Source of the DNA: an uncultured Hungatella sp.
Lineage (GTDB): Bacteria; Bacillota; Clostridia; Lachnospirales; Lachnospiraceae
Length of the DNA stretch: 7,764 nt
Assembly (NCBI GenBank): GCA_910588505.1
Contig: CAJUPQ010000112.1
Location: forward strand, 1-7,764
Reading direction: 5' to 3'
Shown: positions 5,390-7,764 of the stretch, one piece after another
Layout: each line of letters begins with the position of its first letter
Position numbering within the stretch: the first letter of the stretch is position 1
Program-made: the position numbers and the translations under genes
The notes under the pieces: model-generated
What the model was told of the DNA's origin: nothing
What the model saw: only the letters and a program-made list of their open reading frames with translations
The model's database searches: none

Positions 5390-6930
5390 ACTCCCACCTC
5401 ACCTCCAATCTTCATCAAACACTCCATCAGAGGAGCCGGATTCACGCCGATGACCAGAATGACCACTGTGAACACTATAAGAGGCACCAGCATCTTCCAG
5501 GTAGGGTCTGTCACTTTGTCATCCGCCACAGTCTCCCCGATCTTTGGAAAGTAAGCTCTCACCAGAACCGTCATCATATAGATCCCGGTCAGCAGAGCCG
5601 ACAAAAGGATCACAGCCACCCCCGCATAGGGGAGCCACCGGCCCACGCCGCCGTCCCCGCCGCCTGCACCTCCCATAAGGCCGCCGCACTCAAAGGCCGC
5701 CTGGGCCAGGTTCCATTTGCTGATAAATCCCGCAAACAGAGGGATTCCCATGAGGGACAAGCTGGCCGCGGTGAGACACCCAAAGGTTATGGGCATCTTC
5801 TTTCCCATGCCGTCCAGCTGATAGATGTAGGTTTTTCCGGACTTGTGCATCACAGCGCCCGCGCAGAAAAACGCGCTTATCTTCATAAAAGCGTGAGCCA
5901 CCATATGGCTAAGCCCCGCCGCCAGCCCAAAGGGGGTCATAAGAGTCGCCCCAAACAGGATGTAGGACAGGTTACTGACCGTAGAGTAGGCCAGCCGCCG
6001 CTTCCAGTGAACCTCTTTCACCGCCATGGTGGATCCGAACAGGATTGTCACCAGGGTCGCGCACATCACCACCCACTGAGCCCAACTGCCCCTTAAAAAG
6101 CCGATGCCAAAGCTAAAATACGTCAGCCGCAGGATGGCGAACGCGCCGGACTTTACCACCGCCACCGCATGGAGCAGGGCCGTCACAGGAGTGGGGGCCA
6201 CCGCCGCCTTGGGAAGCCACCGGTACAGGGGGAACACAGCCGCCTTCACGCCGAACCCGAAGAACGCCAGCACATAGACCAAAAGAAGCGTATTCCGGTT
6301 CTGTCCCGCCCGGGCCAGATCCAGCATCCCGCCTGCCACAAACTCCGAAGTCTCTATGGAAGAAAAGCCCAGCACAAACACCATGCCGATAAAGGCAAAG
6401 GCAGCGCCGCCTATGGAGTAGTACAGGTATGCCCGGCTTGCCCGCACCGCCTCCTTGGTAAGAGGAAACATCACCAGAGGCAGGGTCACAAACGTAAGCA
6501 TCTCATAAAACAGATAAAGTGTCACCAGGGTTCCGGCCAGGGCGATCCCCACCGTGACCCCGTAGGTCATAAGGTAAAAGGCAAAAAACGTGTTCCTTCT
6601 CTCCTCATGCTCCATATACTCAAAGGCGTACAGCGTGGCCAGAGGCCACAGAAACGCCACCATGCCCGCAAACAGCGCTCCCATTCTGTCCAGCTTAAAC
6701 ATGACCGTCAGGGAGGAGTACAGTTTAAACACCACCAGCCGGCGTTCCCCGTCCACACCTCCGACCAGGATAGCCGCCACAAAAAAGCTGTTGAGCAGCA
6801 CCAGGCCTGCTGTCAGAAGAGCCCGTCTCCGGTTCCAGGGTACGACCCCCTCCCCAGGCTGGTGGAACAGCATGGCCAGTCCGCCGACGATGGGAAAGAC
6901 CACCGGCAGGGCCAGTATTATTTCGCTCAT
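5386..6930 (-). CDS. NuoM/MrpD-like proton/cation-translocating membrane subunit
   Basis: This protein has about 514 residues, the full length expected for a 14-helix antiporter-like subunit (NuoM, MrpD, HyfD). Numbered from the ATG at 6936, it shows E145 in LFYEMLTF, K231 in FGVKAAVFPLYRWLP, K262 in AVVKSGAFA, and H348 and K352 in HAFMKISAFFCAG. These are the conserved charged residues of the half-channels and the central ion path. The signature APTPVTALLHA follows K231. A glycine-rich loop (GGLMGGAGGGDGG) lies at 418-430. K352 is NuoL-like; E. coli NuoM has a glutamate in TM12. Two in-frame ATGs compete: the one at 6936 directly abuts the GGAGGG site, whereas the one at 6930 lies 6 bases from it, so 6930 is preferred. 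It follows the upstream subunit gene by only a few bases and overlaps the next gene by four, consistent with one operon and one complex. Confidence 0.93.
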   Translation of the reverse strand: MSEIILALPVVFPIVGGLAMLFHQPGEGVVPWNRRRALLTAGLVLLNSFFVAAILVGGVDGERRLVVFKLYSSLTVMFKLDRMGALFAGMVAFLWPLATLYAFEYMEHEERRNTFFAFYLMTYGVTVGIALAGTLVTLYLFYEMLTFVTLPLVMFPLTKEAVRASRAYLYYSIGGAAFAFIGMVFVLGFSSIETSEFVAGGMLDLARAGQNRNTLLLVYVLAFFGFGVKAAVFPLYRWLPKAAVAPTPVTALLHAVAVVKSGAFAILRLTYFSFGIGFLRGSWAQWVVMCATLVTILFGSTMAVKEVHWKRRLAYSTVSNLSYILFGATLMTPFGLAAGLSHMVAHAFMKISAFFCAGAVMHKSGKTYIYQLDGMGKKMPITFGCLTAASLSLMGIPLFAGFISKWNLAQAAFECGGLMGGAGGGDGGVGRWLPYAGVAVILLSALLTGIYMMTVLVRAYFPKIGETVADDKVTDPTWKMLVPLIVFTVVILVIGVNPAPLMECLMKIGGEVGV

Positions 6931-6936
6931 ATTCAT

Positions 6937-6942
6937 CCCTCC
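6937..6942 (-). promoter_or_regulatory. Ribosome binding site deciding the NuoM-like start
   Basis: On the minus strand this is GGAGGG, located between the stop of the upstream subunit (6944) and two in-frame ATGs. The first ATG (6936) touches it with no spacer. The second (6930) has a 6-base spacer and is therefore the likelier start. Confidence 0.65.
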
Positions 6943-6943
6943 G

Positions 6944-7764
6944 TCAAAGTACCATGGCTGCTATGGACTGGGCCATAGCCACAATGCTGTCCGGGAAACA
7001 CCCGAATAAAAGAGCGGCAGCAGCCAGGATCCCCACAGGTCCAAGCATCCACAGGGACGGCTCCTTTCCCGCCAGTTTCCGCTTCTCGATCTCCTCGCCC
7101 TTAAAATCATGGCCCGGAAAATATCCCTGAATGGTCAGAGGCAGCAGATACCCGGCAGTCAAAAGGGCGCTGACCAACAGAACCACAGGCCCCACCCAGG
7201 ACCAGATGCCTGTACCTGAGGACAGGGCGCCGGAAGCCAGATACCATTTGCTGACAAAGCCGCTGGCCGGCGGAATGCCGATCAGGGCCAGGGATGCTAT
7301 GGTGTAGCAGCCCAGGGTCAGGGGCATCACTCTTCCCAGCCCTCGCATCTGCTCCACTCTGGTCCACCCCGTAGTCACGATGATGACGCCCGCCGCCAAA
7401 AACAGGGTATGCTTGATCACTGAGTGGAACACCACGTGGCTTAAAGCCCCCACAAACCCTAAGGGAGTCAAAAGGCTTAATCCGAACATCACGTAGCTGA
7501 CCTGGCTCACCGTAGAGTAGGCCAGACGCTTTTTCAGCACCGGCTCCTTGTAAGCCAGCATGGAGCCCATAAACACGGTCATAAGTGCCAGAAGGATCCA
7601 CCCGTTCTGCACCCAGGTTCCCCAAAGCCTGTCAGGCCCCACGATAAAGTACACCACCCGGATAACCGCCAACACGCCCGCCTTGGTGATAAGGCCGGAG
7701 AGCACCGCGCTGGCGCAGGCCGGAGCCACGGGATGGGCCGTGGGAAGCCACCCGTGAAGGGGGA
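6944..7764 (-). CDS. NuoM/MrpD-like antiporter subunit, partial (N-terminus beyond the right edge)
   Basis: The frame is open to the right edge, giving 273 visible residues that start in the family signature PLHGWLPTAHPVAPACASAV, just after the expected TM7 lysine. The rest shows ITKAGVLAVIR (the TM8 lysine), the LKKRLAYSTVSQVSYVMFG helix shared by all these subunits, and FHSVIKHTLFLAAG with the TM12 histidine and lysine. Next come GIPPASGFVSKWYLA and a loop FPGHDFKGEEIEKRKLAGKE before the last helices. The C-terminus ends soon after the last helix, with no NuoL-like lateral arm, so it is nearer to MrpD/NuoM/NuoN than to NuoL. An apparent start at 7729 is only an internal GTG (valine). The stop lies 7 bases before the next gene. 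The charged residues of TM5 and TM7 are off the window, so activity cannot be fully judged. Confidence 0.92.
   Translation of the reverse strand, partial: PLHGWLPTAHPVAPACASAVLSGLITKAGVLAVIRVVYFIVGPDRLWGTWVQNGWILLALMTVFMGSMLAYKEPVLKKRLAYSTVSQVSYVMFGLSLLTPLGFVGALSHVVFHSVIKHTLFLAAGVIIVTTGWTRVEQMRGLGRVMPLTLGCYTIASLALIGIPPASGFVSKWYLASGALSSGTGIWSWVGPVVLLVSALLTAGYLLPLTIQGYFPGHDFKGEEIEKRKLAGKEPSLWMLGPVGILAAAALLFGCFPDSIVAMAQSIAAMVL

Noticed and set aside
5263..6096. Long plus-strand open frame of 277 codons opposite the antiporter genes
   Set aside because: Its product is rich in H, R, Q, S and P with no domain pattern or ribosome binding site, and it runs antisense to two clearly conserved membrane proteins. 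It is a shadow of GC-biased third positions.
6169..6978. Plus-strand open frame of 269 codons
   Set aside because: Composition is very rich in H, Q, K and R and antisense to the NuoM-like gene; no support as a real protein.

Overview
The window looks like chromosomal DNA of an anaerobic Firmicute, most likely a clostridial species of the Lachnospiraceae type. This is inferred from strong AGGAGG-type ribosome binding sites, tightly packed and overlapping genes, the ECF sigma factor with small membrane proteins, and the style of the antiporter-like subunits. No 16S or other marker gene is present, so the taxonomy is an inference.

Layout. Positions 1-534 (minus strand) hold the start of a helix-turn-helix-like protein that runs off the left edge. 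It has a strong ribosome binding site and a near-consensus sigma-A promoter. A divergent 176-base spacer (535-710) separates it from a plus-strand operon of three translationally coupled genes: an ECF-type sigma factor (711-1235), a single-pass membrane protein in the usual position of an anti-sigma factor (1228-1650), and a polytopic membrane protein of unknown function (1640-2254). A large hairpin at 2328-2377 lies between this operon and the convergent minus-strand operon and probably terminates both.

The minus-strand operon reads from the right edge leftward. It encodes three paralogous proton/cation-translocating subunits of the complex I / Mrp antiporter superfamily: a partial one (6944-7764), a NuoM/MrpD-like one (5386-6930) and a NuoL-like one (3341-5389) that lacks the first two helices but keeps the C-terminal arm. 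All three show the conserved lysines visible in their available parts, so they look functional. Three such subunits in a row suggest the membrane arm of a multisubunit ion pump: an Mrp-type antiporter, a group 4 membrane hydrogenase, or an energy-converting hydrogenase-related (Ehr) complex. The catalytic subunits that would decide this lie outside the window. The operon ends with the two remaining ends of a large membrane protein (2383-3328), which resembles the DUF6020 type and has lost its middle and its reading frame.

No RNA genes, CRISPR arrays, insertion sequences or attachment sites were seen. No stretch longer than about 180 bases lacks a gene. The most noteworthy points are the three-antiporter cassette with a shortened NuoL-like subunit, the decayed gene at its end, the orphan sigma/membrane-protein module beside an HTH protein, and unusual initiation and promoter geometry in front of the sigma factor.
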